A stretch of DNA of 64,000 nucleotides from Cupriavidus neocaledonicus (GTDB lineage Bacteria > Pseudomonadota > Gammaproteobacteria > Burkholderiales > Burkholderiaceae), in NCBI RefSeq assembly GCF_000372525.1, contig NZ_AQUR01000102.1:13733-77732 (forward strand). The letters are read 5' to 3'. The stretch's first letter is position 1, and each line of letters begins with the position of its first letter. A program made the translations under genes and the position numbers. Shown in pieces: positions 49,262 through 63,504 of this stretch. The notes under the pieces are model-generated. The model saw nothing but the letters and a program-made list of their open reading frames with translations. It was not told the DNA's origin and ran no database searches.

Positions 49262-51931
49262 TCAGGGTTCGCGCAGCAGCAGCGCGACCGGCAGGCCGCC
49301 CAGCACGTCGCGCAGCCGCAGGCGGCCCATGGGGGCCTGGACCACGTGGCCGGTCAGCGCATCGGTCCAGCGGCTCGGTTGCGGCGCGCCCACGTTGAGC
49401 GTGGTATCGCCCCACGCCGCTTGCGGAATGCGCGGCAGGGCGGGGTCGACATGCGCGGCTGCAAGCCGGGTCACCACGGTGATGGCCTGGCGCCCGTCGG
49501 CGCTGCGCGCAAAGGCCAGCACCTGGGGCACCAGCGCGCCCTGCGCCGCCAGCATGCTGTATTGGCCGTCGGCGAACAGTGCCGCATGCGCGCGCCGCAC
49601 CGCCAGCACCCGGCGCACCAGCTGCTGCTTGATGCGGCCGTCGCGCCAGTGCGTCAGCCAGTGGGCCCAGCCCGCGCTGCAGTCCAGCCGTGCCTGCAGC
49701 CGGGCGTAGTCGGGCGGGCGCCGGTTGTCGGGATCGACCAGGCTCAGGTCCCAGCCTTCGCAGCCCTGGTAGCGGTCGGGAATGCCAGGCGCGGTCAGTT
49801 GCACCAGCACCTGCGCCAGGCTGTTGAGCGCTCCGGCCACGGCAATGCGCTGCGCGAACTGGCCGATCTGCGCCAGCACGCTGGCGGCCCCGTGCGCAGG
49901 CCCGTGTGCGGCAAGGCCGCGCAGGAAGGTCTCGCATGCGGCTTCGTAGTCGGTGTCGGGGCAGGTCCAGTTGCCGTGGCGCTTGGCTTCGCGGATGGCC
50001 TTGCGCTGCCACGCGCCCACGCGCTCCAGCAAGGGCTGCGCGGCGCCGGCATCGTCGGCAAGGCTCAGGTCTTCCATCGGCCATGCGCCGACCAGGGTCT
50101 GGTACAGCATCAGCCGGTCGCCCGGGTCGGGCGCTTGCGGCGAGGTCGCCAGCAGCGCAGCCGCGGCGGCCTCCCACGCGGCCACGGCATCGGCCCACGC
50201 GCCCGGCACCTCGCTCAGCACTGCCAGGCGCATGCGCGCGTCTTCGCCGCGCTTGTGGTCGTGGGTCGCGGTGGCAAGCATGGCGTAGGGACAGGCCAGG
50301 CGCCGCGCCGCCATGCGGGCGTGGAACTGCGCCGGCGGCATGGCCAGCCGGGCCGGATCGCTGCCGACTTCGTTGCGCGAGAGCAGCCGGCCGTAGCGGT
50401 AGAACGCGGTGTCCTCGCCGGCCTTGGCCGCCAGCGCGGGCATCAGCTGCTGCAGCCGGCGGCGCAGCGCGCCGGTCTCGCTGTCGGCCGGCGCGGCGGT
50501 GCGCAGGCAGCCGCCGATAAAGGCCAGCGCCACCGCTTCGTCGGGCGCCAGGCCGGCGCGCGCGGCCCGCATGGCTTGCTCGAGCATGGCGTCGTCGGCA
50601 AGCGCCGCAGCCGCATCGCGTTCGGCCGGGTGCGCGTCGAAGTAGCTGCGATAGACCGGCACTGCCGCCATCAGCGCCGCCAGCGCGCGCCGCAGCGCGG
50701 CCCGGGTCAGGTCGCGCGTGCCGGGCTCCTGCTCGGCGCAGTCCCGCAGGCATGCGGCGGCGCCTTCGAATTCCGTCACCAGGTGCCGCTCCAGCACCTG
50801 GCGCCGCGCAGCCTCGACATGCGCCGCGAAGCCGCGCGCATCGCCGCTGACCGTCGCCCACAGCGTGTCCAGCGCCGCCTCGCCGTCGCCGTCATGCAGC
50901 ACCGCGGCCACTTCGTCCATGAAGTCATAGCCGGTGGTGCCATGCACCTGCCAGTCCGGCGCCAGGCGCTCGCCCGGGCCGAGGATCTTCTCGACCACCA
51001 GCCATGGATGCTCCAGCCGCAGCGTTGGCGGACGCGCTGCGGCATGGCGGTCCAGTTCGGCGCGCAGCCGGCGGCAGTAGCCGGCGGGATCGGCCAGGCC
51101 GTCGACGTGATCCACGCGCACGCCGTCGATCCAGCCTTCGCGCAGCAGGCGCAGGACCAGGGCATGGACCGCATCGAAGACCCGCTCGTCTTCCTCGCGC
51201 ACGCCGACCAGGTCGCTGATCTCGAAGAAGCGGCGCCAGTTCTGCGCGGCGGCCGCGGTGCGCCACCAGGCCAGCCGGTAGTGCTGGCGTTCCAGCAAGG
51301 CATGGAGCCGGCCGCGGCCCTCGGCGCCGGTGGCGTCGTACCAGGCCGGGCCGTCGCGCTCGGCTTCGGCGTCGACGCTGCCTGGCGCCAGCGGCAGCGT
51401 GTGGTCGAAATAGCGCAGATGGGCGGCGGCATCGTCGCGGGCCGGGACCCATTGCAGTTCGCCGGCCACCACGGTGTCCCAGTACGACTGCCCCAGGATC
51501 GGCAGCAGCACCTTGCCGCGCAGCGCCGCATCGCGCGGGGTCCAGTCGATGTCGAAGGTGGCCGCGTGAGGGCTGCCGCGGCCATGCGCCAGCACGTCGC
51601 GCCACCAGCCGTTGTGGGTCGGGTCGGCCGCCATATGGTTGGGCACGATGTCGACGATCAGGCCGAGGCCGGCCTCGCGGGCGCGCGCTGCCAGTGCTTT
51701 CAGGCCGGGCTCGCCGCCCAGTTCGTCGCGCACGGCGGTGAAATCGGTGACGTCATAGCCATGGGTGGAGCCGGGCCGCGCGCCGCAAATGGGCGACAGG
51801 TAAAGGTGGCTGACGCCCAGCGCGGCGTAGTAGCCGACCACGCCGGCGGCATCGGCAAAGGTGAAGCCCGGGTGCAGCTGCAGCCGGGCGGTTGCGCGCG
51901 GCAGCGCCTGCGGCGCACCGTCAGCCATCAT
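49262..51931 (-). CDS. treY: Maltooligosyl trehalose synthase
   Basis: The 889-residue GH13 enzyme rearranges the reducing-end alpha-1,4 bond of maltooligosaccharides into alpha-1,1, making maltooligosyl trehalose. Diagnostic regions are HPGFTFADAAGVVGYYAALG (from residue ~35), YLSPICGARPGSTHGYDVTD, DIVPNHMAADP, GVRVDHVDGLADP (catalytic Asp) and RYQGCEGWDLSLVDPDNRRP. It acts before TreZ. Its ATG overlaps the treZ stop (ATGATG), so the pair is coupled; the ATG three bases later is an alternative. Last gene of the cluster. Confidence 0.93.
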   Translation of the reverse strand: MMADGAPQALPRATARLQLHPGFTFADAAGVVGYYAALGVSHLYLSPICGARPGSTHGYDVTDFTAVRDELGGEPGLKALAARAREAGLGLIVDIVPNHMAADPTHNGWWRDVLAHGRGSPHAATFDIDWTPRDAALRGKVLLPILGQSYWDTVVAGELQWVPARDDAAAHLRYFDHTLPLAPGSVDAEAERDGPAWYDATGAEGRGRLHALLERQHYRLAWWRTAAAAQNWRRFFEISDLVGVREEDERVFDAVHALVLRLLREGWIDGVRVDHVDGLADPAGYCRRLRAELDRHAAARPPTLRLEHPWLVVEKILGPGERLAPDWQVHGTTGYDFMDEVAAVLHDGDGEAALDTLWATVSGDARGFAAHVEAARRQVLERHLVTEFEGAAACLRDCAEQEPGTRDLTRAALRRALAALMAAVPVYRSYFDAHPAERDAAAALADDAMLEQAMRAARAGLAPDEAVALAFIGGCLRTAAPADSETGALRRRLQQLMPALAAKAGEDTAFYRYGRLLSRNEVGSDPARLAMPPAQFHARMAARRLACPYAMLATATHDHKRGEDARMRLAVLSEVPGAWADAVAAWEAAAAALLATSPQAPDPGDRLMLYQTLVGAWPMEDLSLADDAGAAQPLLERVGAWQRKAIREAKRHGNWTCPDTDYEAACETFLRGLAAHGPAHGAASVLAQIGQFAQRIAVAGALNSLAQVLVQLTAPGIPDRYQGCEGWDLSLVDPDNRRPPDYARLQARLDCSAGWAHWLTHWRDGRIKQQLVRRVLAVRRAHAALFADGQYSMLAAQGALVPQVLAFARSADGRQAITVVTRLAAAHVDPALPRIPQAAWGDTTLNVGAPQPSRWTDALTGHVVQAPMGRLRLRDVLGGLPVALLLREP

Positions 51932-53940
51932 CGCGCGCGTGCCGCGGCGGGCTCGCACACGGTGGCCACGCACGAGCGCTGCGGCAGCAGCCCCGCCGAC
52001 AGCGCCGCGGCCGCGCCGGCGCTGCTCTCATGCAGCGCGGTGCTGCGGTCGTGGCACGGCCGCGTGCACGGCACGGCTTCGTTGCCCAGGTTGAGCCACA
52101 GGCTCAGCTCGACGCCATCCATCAGCCGCCAGCGCGCACAGAGCGCCGCCGGCCCCAGCACATCGACGCCTGCGCTCTGGCAGCCGGCCAGCCGGTGCAG
52201 CAGCTCGCGCCGCCGCACGGCGAGGAGTTCGCGGTAGTACGGCGTCCAGTCGCCGTCATCGTCCAGGCGCGGGCGCGAGGCCTCGAACGTGGCCGGGTCG
52301 TTGGGATCGGGGATGGCGGCCGCGCGCGCGTCGTCGCTGAAGGCGGCGGTCGCGGCGAACTCGCGCCGGCGCCCGTCGCGCACGGCGCGCCCCAGCTCGG
52401 GCGGATGGCTGGTGAAATACAGGAACGGCTGCGTGCTGCCGGTTTCCTCGCCCATGAACACCAGCGGCACCTGCGGGCACAGCAGCTGCAGGGCGATGGC
52501 CGCGCGCAGCGCGTCGCGCCCGGCCAGTTGCGCCAGCCGTTCGCCGAACGCGCGGTTGCCGGTCTGGTCGTGGTTCTGCAGGAAGCAGACAAAGGCCGTG
52601 GGCGGCAGGTGCGCGCTGGGCTGGCCGCGCCGCACGCCATCGGCCACCGCGGGCAGCGCGGCCGAGCGGAACGCCGAGCGTTCGCCCTGGTAGGCAAAGC
52701 CTTCGCCCAGCACGCGCGCGAGGTGGCGCAGCGCGGGCACGCCACGCCCGGCGGCGGCGCTGTCGGGATTGCCGCCATTGCCGGCATCGGCCGTATCCGG
52801 CGCCGCGCTGTAGTCGCGGTAGTAGCCATCGTCCTCGCCGGTCAGCAGCACGTGCAGCGCGTGATGCGCATCATCGTTCCACTGCGCGTCGTAGCCGGCG
52901 GCCAGCAGCGCGGCATCGTTGTTGTCATTCTCCAGCACCAGGTGCAGATGGCGACGCGGACCATCGCCATCGGCCAGCGCGGTGCGCAGTTCGCCCGGCA
53001 GTGCCGCCAGCCAGCCTTCGTCCTCGATGGCGTGCACGGCGTCCAGGCGCAGGCCGTCGAAGCGGAACTGTTCGAGCCAGTAGCGCGCGTTCTCGGTAAA
53101 GAAGCGCCGCACCTGCGGCCGGCGGAAGTCGATGGCCGGCCCCCATGGGGTTTGGCGGTCCGTGCGGAAGAAGGCGCTGGCATAGCGGTGCAGGTAGTTG
53201 CCTTCGGGGCCGAAATGGTTGTAGACCACGTCCAGCAGCACCATCATGCCGAGCTGGTGGGCGCGGTCGACCAGTGCGCGCAGTTCGTCCGGGGTGCCGT
53301 AGCCGGACTCCGGCGCAAACGGCAGCACGCCGTCATAGCCCCAGTTGCGCGTACCGGGAAATTCTGCGACCGGCATCAGCTCGACCGCGGTGAAGCCCAG
53401 CGCCGCGAGCCGCGGCAGTTGCCGCGCCGCGCCCGCATAGCCGCCGCACAGGCCGACGTGCAGTTCATAGACGATGGCTTCGTGCCACGGGCGCCCGCGC
53501 CATTCGGGACAGGTCCACGCAAACGCGCTGGCGGCGTCGCGCGCGGGGACGATGCTGGGGCCGTGGACGTCGTCGGCCTGCCAGCGCGAGGCCGGGTCCG
53601 GCACGGTGGTGCCGTCGTCGAGCCGGAACCAGTAGCGCGCGCCCGCGCAGCCCGGCACGATCGCCTCGAACCAGCCGTTGGCGCCGCATGCCATCGGCAC
53701 CGGGCCCAGCCCGGCGATCTCCACGCGCACCGCCTGGCCCTGCTCGGCGGCATCGGGTGCCCACAGCCGGAACCGTACCCGCCCGTCGGGCAGCCAGGCC
53801 GGCCCGAACAGGTAATCCTGCGCGGGTTCGTCGGGGGAACAGAAGGCGGATGCCGAAGGCGCGGCAAAGCAGTCGAACGGCGCCAGCGGCGGCACCGCGG
53901 AGCGGGTGCCGGGGGCGAGGAGAAAGGGGTCGGCGTTCAA
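51928..53940 (-). CDS. treZ: Maltooligosyl trehalose trehalohydrolase
   Basis: The 670-residue GH13 enzyme releases free trehalose from maltooligosyl trehalose. An N-terminal CBM48-like domain (RFRLWAPDAAE) precedes the barrel, with ELHVGLCGGYAGAA, LMPVAEFPGTRNWGYDGVLP, DGLRLDAVHAIEDEG (nucleophile Asp) and FLQNHDQTGNRAFGER typical of TreZ. The start is taken as TTG at 53940 because AGGAG lies 6 nt upstream; an ATG at 53994 would add 18 residues without a ribosome site. The frame stays open far upstream, opposite or within glgP, and that part is not coding. It follows glgP after ~190 bp. Confidence 0.9.
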   Translation of the reverse strand: MNADPFLLAPGTRSAVPPLAPFDCFAAPSASAFCSPDEPAQDYLFGPAWLPDGRVRFRLWAPDAAEQGQAVRVEIAGLGPVPMACGANGWFEAIVPGCAGARYWFRLDDGTTVPDPASRWQADDVHGPSIVPARDAASAFAWTCPEWRGRPWHEAIVYELHVGLCGGYAGAARQLPRLAALGFTAVELMPVAEFPGTRNWGYDGVLPFAPESGYGTPDELRALVDRAHQLGMMVLLDVVYNHFGPEGNYLHRYASAFFRTDRQTPWGPAIDFRRPQVRRFFTENARYWLEQFRFDGLRLDAVHAIEDEGWLAALPGELRTALADGDGPRRHLHLVLENDNNDAALLAAGYDAQWNDDAHHALHVLLTGEDDGYYRDYSAAPDTADAGNGGNPDSAAAGRGVPALRHLARVLGEGFAYQGERSAFRSAALPAVADGVRRGQPSAHLPPTAFVCFLQNHDQTGNRAFGERLAQLAGRDALRAAIALQLLCPQVPLVFMGEETGSTQPFLYFTSHPPELGRAVRDGRRREFAATAAFSDDARAAAIPDPNDPATFEASRPRLDDDGDWTPYYRELLAVRRRELLHRLAGCQSAGVDVLGPAALCARWRLMDGVELSLWLNLGNEAVPCTRPCHDRSTALHESSAGAAAALSAGLLPQRSCVATVCEPAAARAR

Positions 53941-54028
53941 ATTCGGCTCCTGCCTTCTTGGGGGAATAGGATCCTTGCGCAATGCGAACTCCATGCCAGC
54001 AGAACGGCGCATTCGCGGCGCCACCGGC

Positions 54029-54057
54029 AAGCCCGCAGCCCAGCGCGGCGCGGGCTT
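54029..54057 (-). terminator. Weak hairpin between glgP and treZ
   Basis: AAGCCCGC (54029-54036) can pair with GCGGGCTT (54050-54057) over a 13-nt loop; no T-run follows on the minus strand. It may only attenuate read-through into treZ. Confidence 0.25.
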
Positions 54058-54131
54058 TGTTACCTGTGGCATTGTAGAAACTACGCTGCGCCTTGCGCCG
54101 ATGCCATCGGTGCAGGCAACGGTTGCGCGCC

Positions 54132-56675
54132 TCAGGCTGCGCGCGGCCCGCTCGTGCCGGCTTCCACCTGCCAGGGTTCGCCGCTGGCGCGGTGCAGCAG
54201 CCGCACCGGCACCGGCGCGACATGCCAGATGCGCTCGCAGTATTCGCGGATGGCACGGTCCGACGAAAAACGCCCCGAGCGCGCGCACGACAGCACCGAC
54301 ATGCGCTGCCAGCGCGCCGGGTCGGCATACGCGGCCGATACCTGCTGCTGGCAATCGATATAGGAGGCGAAGTCCGCCATCAGCAGATAGGGATCGTGCC
54401 CATGCTGCGGCTCGAACAGCGGGCGGAACAGGCCGGGCTCGCCCCGCGAGAAGAAGCCCTGCTGCACCAGGTCGATCACCGCGCGCAGCTGCGGGTTGCT
54501 GTGGTAATAGGCGGCCGGGTCGTAGCCGCTGTCGCGCAGCGCATAGACCTCGGGCGCGGTCAGGCCGAAGGGAAAGAAGTTGTCGTGGCCCACCGCTTCG
54601 CCCAACTCGATATTGGCGCCGTCCATGGTGCCGATATTCAGCGCGCCGTTCATCGCGAACTTCATGTTGCCGGTGCCAGAGGCTTCCTTGCCGGCCAGCG
54701 AGATCTGCTCGGCCAGGTCCGCCGCCGGGTAGATGCGCTGGCCGTAGGTGACGTTGAAGTTGGGCAGGAACACCACCTTGAGCCGGTCGCGCACCTGCGG
54801 GTCGCGGTTGACCACGTCGGCCACCGAGGTGATGAAGCGGATCATCAGCTTGGCATAGGCGTACCCGGGCGCGGCCTTGCCGCCGAACAGGAAGGTGCGC
54901 GGCTGGATCTGCGCGCCGGGGTCGGACTTGATGCGGTGGTACAGCGCAATCACGTGCAGCACCGCCAGGTGCTGGCGCTTGTATTCGTGGATGCGCTTGA
55001 CCATCACGTCGAACATGGACGAGGGGTCGACCACCACGCCGGTGGTGTCGCGCACCAGCTGCGCCAGGTCGGTCTTGTTGGCGCGCCGCGCGTCCTGCCA
55101 GGCATCGCGAAAGCCGGCGTCTTCGGCATACGGCTCGAGCGCGCGCAGCTGCTCGAGGTCCGAGATCCAGCCATCGCCGATCGCGTCCGATACCAGCCGC
55201 GTCAGGCGCGGGTTGGACAGCGCCAGCCAGCGCCGCGGCGTCACGCCGTTGGTGATGCTGGTGAACTTCTCCGGCCACATCTCGTAGAAGTCCTTGAGCA
55301 CGTCCTCGCGCATCAGGCGCGAGTGCAGCTCGGCCACGCCATTGACGGCATGGCTGCCGACGCACGCCAGGTTGGCCATGCGCACATGCCGCTGGCCATG
55401 CTCGTCGATCAGCGACAGCCGCGCAAGGCGCGATTCGTCGCCGTAGAAGCGAATCCGCACCTCGTCCAGGAAGCGCGCGTTGATCTCCAGGATGATCTCG
55501 AGGTGGCGCGGCAGCACCCGCCCGAACAACGGCAGCGGCCACTGCTCCAGCGCCTCGGGCAGCAGCGTGTGGTTGGTATAGGCGAAGGCGCTGTGCGTGA
55601 TGTGCCAGGCCTCGTTCCAGGGCAGGTCGTGCTCGTCGACCAGCAGCCGCATCAGCTCGGCGATGCCCACGGCGGGGTGGGTGTCATTGAGCTGCACCGC
55701 GAACTTCTCGTGGAAGCGCGTCACCGGGATGCCGTCGACCGCGAGCAGCCGCAGCATGTCCTGCAGCGAGCAGGCGACGAAGAAATACTGCTGCTCGAGC
55801 CGCAGTTCCTTGCCCTGCGAGGTTTCGTCGTTGGGGTAGAGCACCTTGGTCAGGTTCTCGGAGGTCACCTTCTTGCTGACTGCGCCAAGGTAGTCGCCGC
55901 GGTTGAAGGTGTGGAAGTCGAACGCCTCGGTTGCGTCGGCGCGCCACAGCCGCAGCGTGTTCACGGTGTTGACGCGGTAGCCCAGGATCGGCGAGTCGAA
56001 CGGCACGCCGACCACGGTCTTGGCCGGGACCCAGCGCACGCGATAGTGGCCGCGGTCGTCGGTGTAGTGCTCGGTGTGCCCGCCCAGGCGCACCTGCACC
56101 GCCCATTCGGAGCGCTGGATTTCCCACGGGTTGCCGTTGCGCAGCCAGGTATCGGTCTTCTCCACCTGCATGCCGTCCATGATGGTCTGCTGGAAGATGC
56201 CGTACTCGTAGCGGATGCCGTAGCCCAGCGCGGGGATCTCCAGCGTCGCCAGCGAATCCATGAAGCACGCCGCCAGCCGGCCCAGGCCGCCGTTGCCGAG
56301 GCCCGGCTCGACTTCCTGGTCGAGGATGCGGGCGAGATCCAGTCCGGCCGCCTCCATGGCCTCGCAGACCTCTTCGAAGATGCCGAGGTTGATCAGGTTG
56401 TTGCCCAGGTGCGGGCCCATCAGGAATTCGGCGGAGAGGTAGGCCACCGTGCGCGAGGGCTGGCCGAGGTAGGCTTCGGCGGTGCTGATCCAGCGCTGCA
56501 CCAGGCGGTCGCGCACTGTATGCGCGGCGGCCTGGTAGAGGTCGTTCTGGCTGGCGTGCCCGGGCAGCTTGCCCTGGGTATGGAACAGGTGGTCGAGAAA
56601 GGCCTGGCGCAGGCTGGCGCCGGACAGGGCGGTGCGGGTGTCATCGGCATGCTCGGGCCGGATGGCTTCGTTCAT
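54132..56675 (-). CDS. glgP: Glycogen/maltodextrin phosphorylase
   Basis: The 847-residue GT35 enzyme releases glucose-1-phosphate from alpha-1,4 glucan ends. The PLP lysine lies in GTGNMKFAMNGALNIGT and other hallmarks are TVAYLSAEFLMGPHLGNNL, GNGGLGRLAACFMDSLATL and EKTDTWLRNGNPWE. The ATG at 56675 has an AGGAG site; a longer in-frame start adds six residues. It follows malQ by 120 bp, the largest gap of the cluster's first part, so a secondary promoter there is possible. Together with malQ and glgX it allows debranched glucan to be fully phosphorolysed. Confidence 0.95.
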   Translation of the reverse strand: MNEAIRPEHADDTRTALSGASLRQAFLDHLFHTQGKLPGHASQNDLYQAAAHTVRDRLVQRWISTAEAYLGQPSRTVAYLSAEFLMGPHLGNNLINLGIFEEVCEAMEAAGLDLARILDQEVEPGLGNGGLGRLAACFMDSLATLEIPALGYGIRYEYGIFQQTIMDGMQVEKTDTWLRNGNPWEIQRSEWAVQVRLGGHTEHYTDDRGHYRVRWVPAKTVVGVPFDSPILGYRVNTVNTLRLWRADATEAFDFHTFNRGDYLGAVSKKVTSENLTKVLYPNDETSQGKELRLEQQYFFVACSLQDMLRLLAVDGIPVTRFHEKFAVQLNDTHPAVGIAELMRLLVDEHDLPWNEAWHITHSAFAYTNHTLLPEALEQWPLPLFGRVLPRHLEIILEINARFLDEVRIRFYGDESRLARLSLIDEHGQRHVRMANLACVGSHAVNGVAELHSRLMREDVLKDFYEMWPEKFTSITNGVTPRRWLALSNPRLTRLVSDAIGDGWISDLEQLRALEPYAEDAGFRDAWQDARRANKTDLAQLVRDTTGVVVDPSSMFDVMVKRIHEYKRQHLAVLHVIALYHRIKSDPGAQIQPRTFLFGGKAAPGYAYAKLMIRFITSVADVVNRDPQVRDRLKVVFLPNFNVTYGQRIYPAADLAEQISLAGKEASGTGNMKFAMNGALNIGTMDGANIELGEAVGHDNFFPFGLTAPEVYALRDSGYDPAAYYHSNPQLRAVIDLVQQGFFSRGEPGLFRPLFEPQHGHDPYLLMADFASYIDCQQQVSAAYADPARWQRMSVLSCARSGRFSSDRAIREYCERIWHVAPVPVRLLHRASGEPWQVEAGTSGPRAA

Positions 56676-56795
56676 GGCGGGGCTCCTGCGCATGGGCGTG
56701 GGTCAAGCTTAGCGGATCGCAAGGCGGATGCACGATCGATGCGGAAGGTGGTTTCGGACACGGCACATTTGCGCGGCGGGTGGGGCGCGTGGCCC

Positions 56796-59041
56796 TCATG
56801 GCTGCGCCGGCGGATGGCGTGCGCCGGGGCGGATGCCACGCCATGCGTCGGCCCGCGCGCGCAGCACGGGGGTGCCGAACCACGCACCCACGTCGGTATC
56901 GAGCCGGCGCTGCCAGTTAGGATGGCCGCTGGTGGTGCCCGGCAGGTTAGGCTGCTCGGCCAGGCCCAGCAGGTCTTCCACCGGCAGCAGCCGCATCGCG
57001 GTGCGCGCGGTGCCCAGCCAGGCCAGCACCGCGCCCAGCGGAGCCTGGTCCGGCGCGGGGACGGCGCCGCTGCATAGTCCGGCGTCGCACAAGGCCTGCC
57101 ACAGCGCCACGCGCTCGCGCGCGCGGCCGGCCTGCGCCTGGGCCAGGGTTTCGCCCGGCGCCAGCAGCTGCAGCCGGTCGCGCCACGCCAGGTCCTGGCC
57201 GGCCCACCAGCCGGCGACGGTGGGCAGGTCGTGCGTGGTGGTGGTGGCAATGGCATCGGCGGGCCAGGCTTGCGGCGGCAGGAACGCCGCGGCCTCGGCT
57301 TCCTGCCCGGCCAGGTTGCCGGCATCTTGCGTCGCCTGCTCCCGAGCGTCGTCCTGTGCGGGTGCCTCGCGCTGGAACCACAGCACGTCGATGCCCAGCA
57401 CGCCGCGCGCCGACAGTGCCGCATTCAGTTCCGGCGGCACCGTGCCGAGGTTTTCGCCGATGATGATGGTGCGATGCCGCCACGACTCCAGCGCCACCAG
57501 CCGCAGCAAGTCCTGCAGCGGATAGCGCAGGTAAGCGCCGTCGCTGGCCGGCGCCCCGGCCGGCACCAGCCACATGCGCGCCAGGCCCAGCACGTGGTCG
57601 ATGCGCAGTCCGCCGGCGTGGGACAGGTTGGCGCGCAGCATTTCCAGGAACGCCGCGTAGCCGTGCCGGCGCAGTCCCCGCGGCGAGAACACCGCCACGC
57701 CCCAGTCCTGCCCGAGCGGGTTGTACAGGTCCGGCGGCGCGCCGGCATGGAAGCCGGCCAGGGTTTCCGGCTGGCGCGTCCAGGCCTGGCTGCCGCCGGG
57801 ATCGGCGCCGACGGCGAGGTCGCGGATGATGCCGATGGCCATGCCGGCATCCCGCGCCGCGCGCTGCGCCCGCGCCAGGCCGTCGTCGGCCAGCCATTGC
57901 AGGAAGGCGTGGAAGGCCACGTCGTCTGCGTGAGACTGCGCGAAGGCGGCCACCGCGGCATCGGCCGGGGAGCGCAGCGTGACCGGCCAGCAGCGCCAGT
58001 CCGGCGCGGACTGCCGGTGGTTGCCGTTGGCGCTGTCGCTGAGCCGGTGCGCCTGGATCGCCTCATAGCAGGCATGCGCATGCAGCGCCGTGCCGCCACG
58101 CGTGCGGAAGGCGGCATAGTCGTCCAGGGCCGCGCGCGGCAGCAGGGTTTCGCGGCGTTGCCACAGCCAGCGCAGGATGGCATAGCGCAGCGGCGCCAGC
58201 GCGATCCAGTCGATCTCGCCGCGGGCGTCGAGCGCCTGCAGCGTGTCGCCCGCGCCCAGGCCGGCGATGGCGGCGTCGACTGCCGCCTGGCCGAACACCG
58301 TGGCAGGGTCGGCATAGAGCGGGTTCAGGAACAGCCGGCTGGACGGCGCATACGGGCTGTAGCGCTCGGGCAGCGCGGCGAAGGGCGCATGCAGCGGGTT
58401 GATGGCCATGGCGTCGGCGCCGGCGCGCGCGGCGCTGGCGCAGCCTTCGGCCAGCGCGGTCAGGTCGCCCATGCCGCACGCCGCGCCGCGCCGCAGGCTG
58501 TAGAGCTGCACCGCCAGGCCCCACGGCGGCGAGCGCGCGCTGTCGCGGTCGCCCTTGCCGCGGCCGGCATGCCGCAGCGCGTCGGCGACGCCGTAGCAGC
58601 GCCGCGGCGCCACCGCCAGCGTGGTATGGCCATCGCCCAGGTCCAGCCGGTGGTAGCCGCAGACATCGATGGCGGGCAAGTGCATCAGCGTGGCGTCGGC
58701 ACCCGCGCCGCGCACCGCGGTGCCGGCGATGATCGCGCCGTCTTCCAGCGTCACGCGGTAAGCGCGCTGCGGCAGGGTATGTGGCCACGGCACCACGACC
58801 GGCTGGCCGCGCTCGGCGGTCACCAGCGGCGGCAGCGCATGCGCCGCGTCGTCGGCGGCCAGCCACGCGTGCGAGGCGGCGCACTGCCCGGGGCTGCCGC
58901 AGGGCAGGCCCAGTCCTTCCAGCACGCGCCGCAAGGCCGCGTCGCCGACCTCGCGCGGCTGGTCCCAGGCGTCGGTCCAGTGCGGCTGCAGGCCGGCGCG
59001 CAGCGCCAGCGCCTGCAGCGGCGAGGGCGTGCCGGCGCGGC

Positions 59042-59045
<4 letters not shown>
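56796..59045 (-). CDS. malQ: 4-alpha-glucanotransferase (amylomaltase)
   Basis: The 749-residue GH77 enzyme moves maltodextrin segments between chains. Family tracts are GLAVQLYSLRRGAACGMGDL, INPLHAPFAALPERYSPYAP split over residues ~225-245, GLRIDHVLGLARMWLVP (catalytic region), IIGENLGTVPPELN and TTTTHDLPTVAGWWAG. The N-terminal ~150 residues form the extra beta domain of the E. coli MalQ type. The start is a GTG at 59045 overlapping the glgX stop (GTGA), so translation is coupled; frames further upstream are inside glgX. Confidence 0.93.

Positions 59046-63500
<4,455 letters not shown>

Positions 63501-63504
<4 letters not shown>

Noticed and set aside
49346-54363. Plus-strand open frames of ~960 and ~820 codons opposite treY and treZ
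   Set aside because: Antisense shadows of strongly conserved GH13 genes with low-complexity translations.
53941-55542. N-terminal extension of treZ by ~530 codons
   Set aside because: The frame happens to stay open through glgP on the same strand, but family alignment and the AGGAG-TTG at 53940 put the start far downstream.
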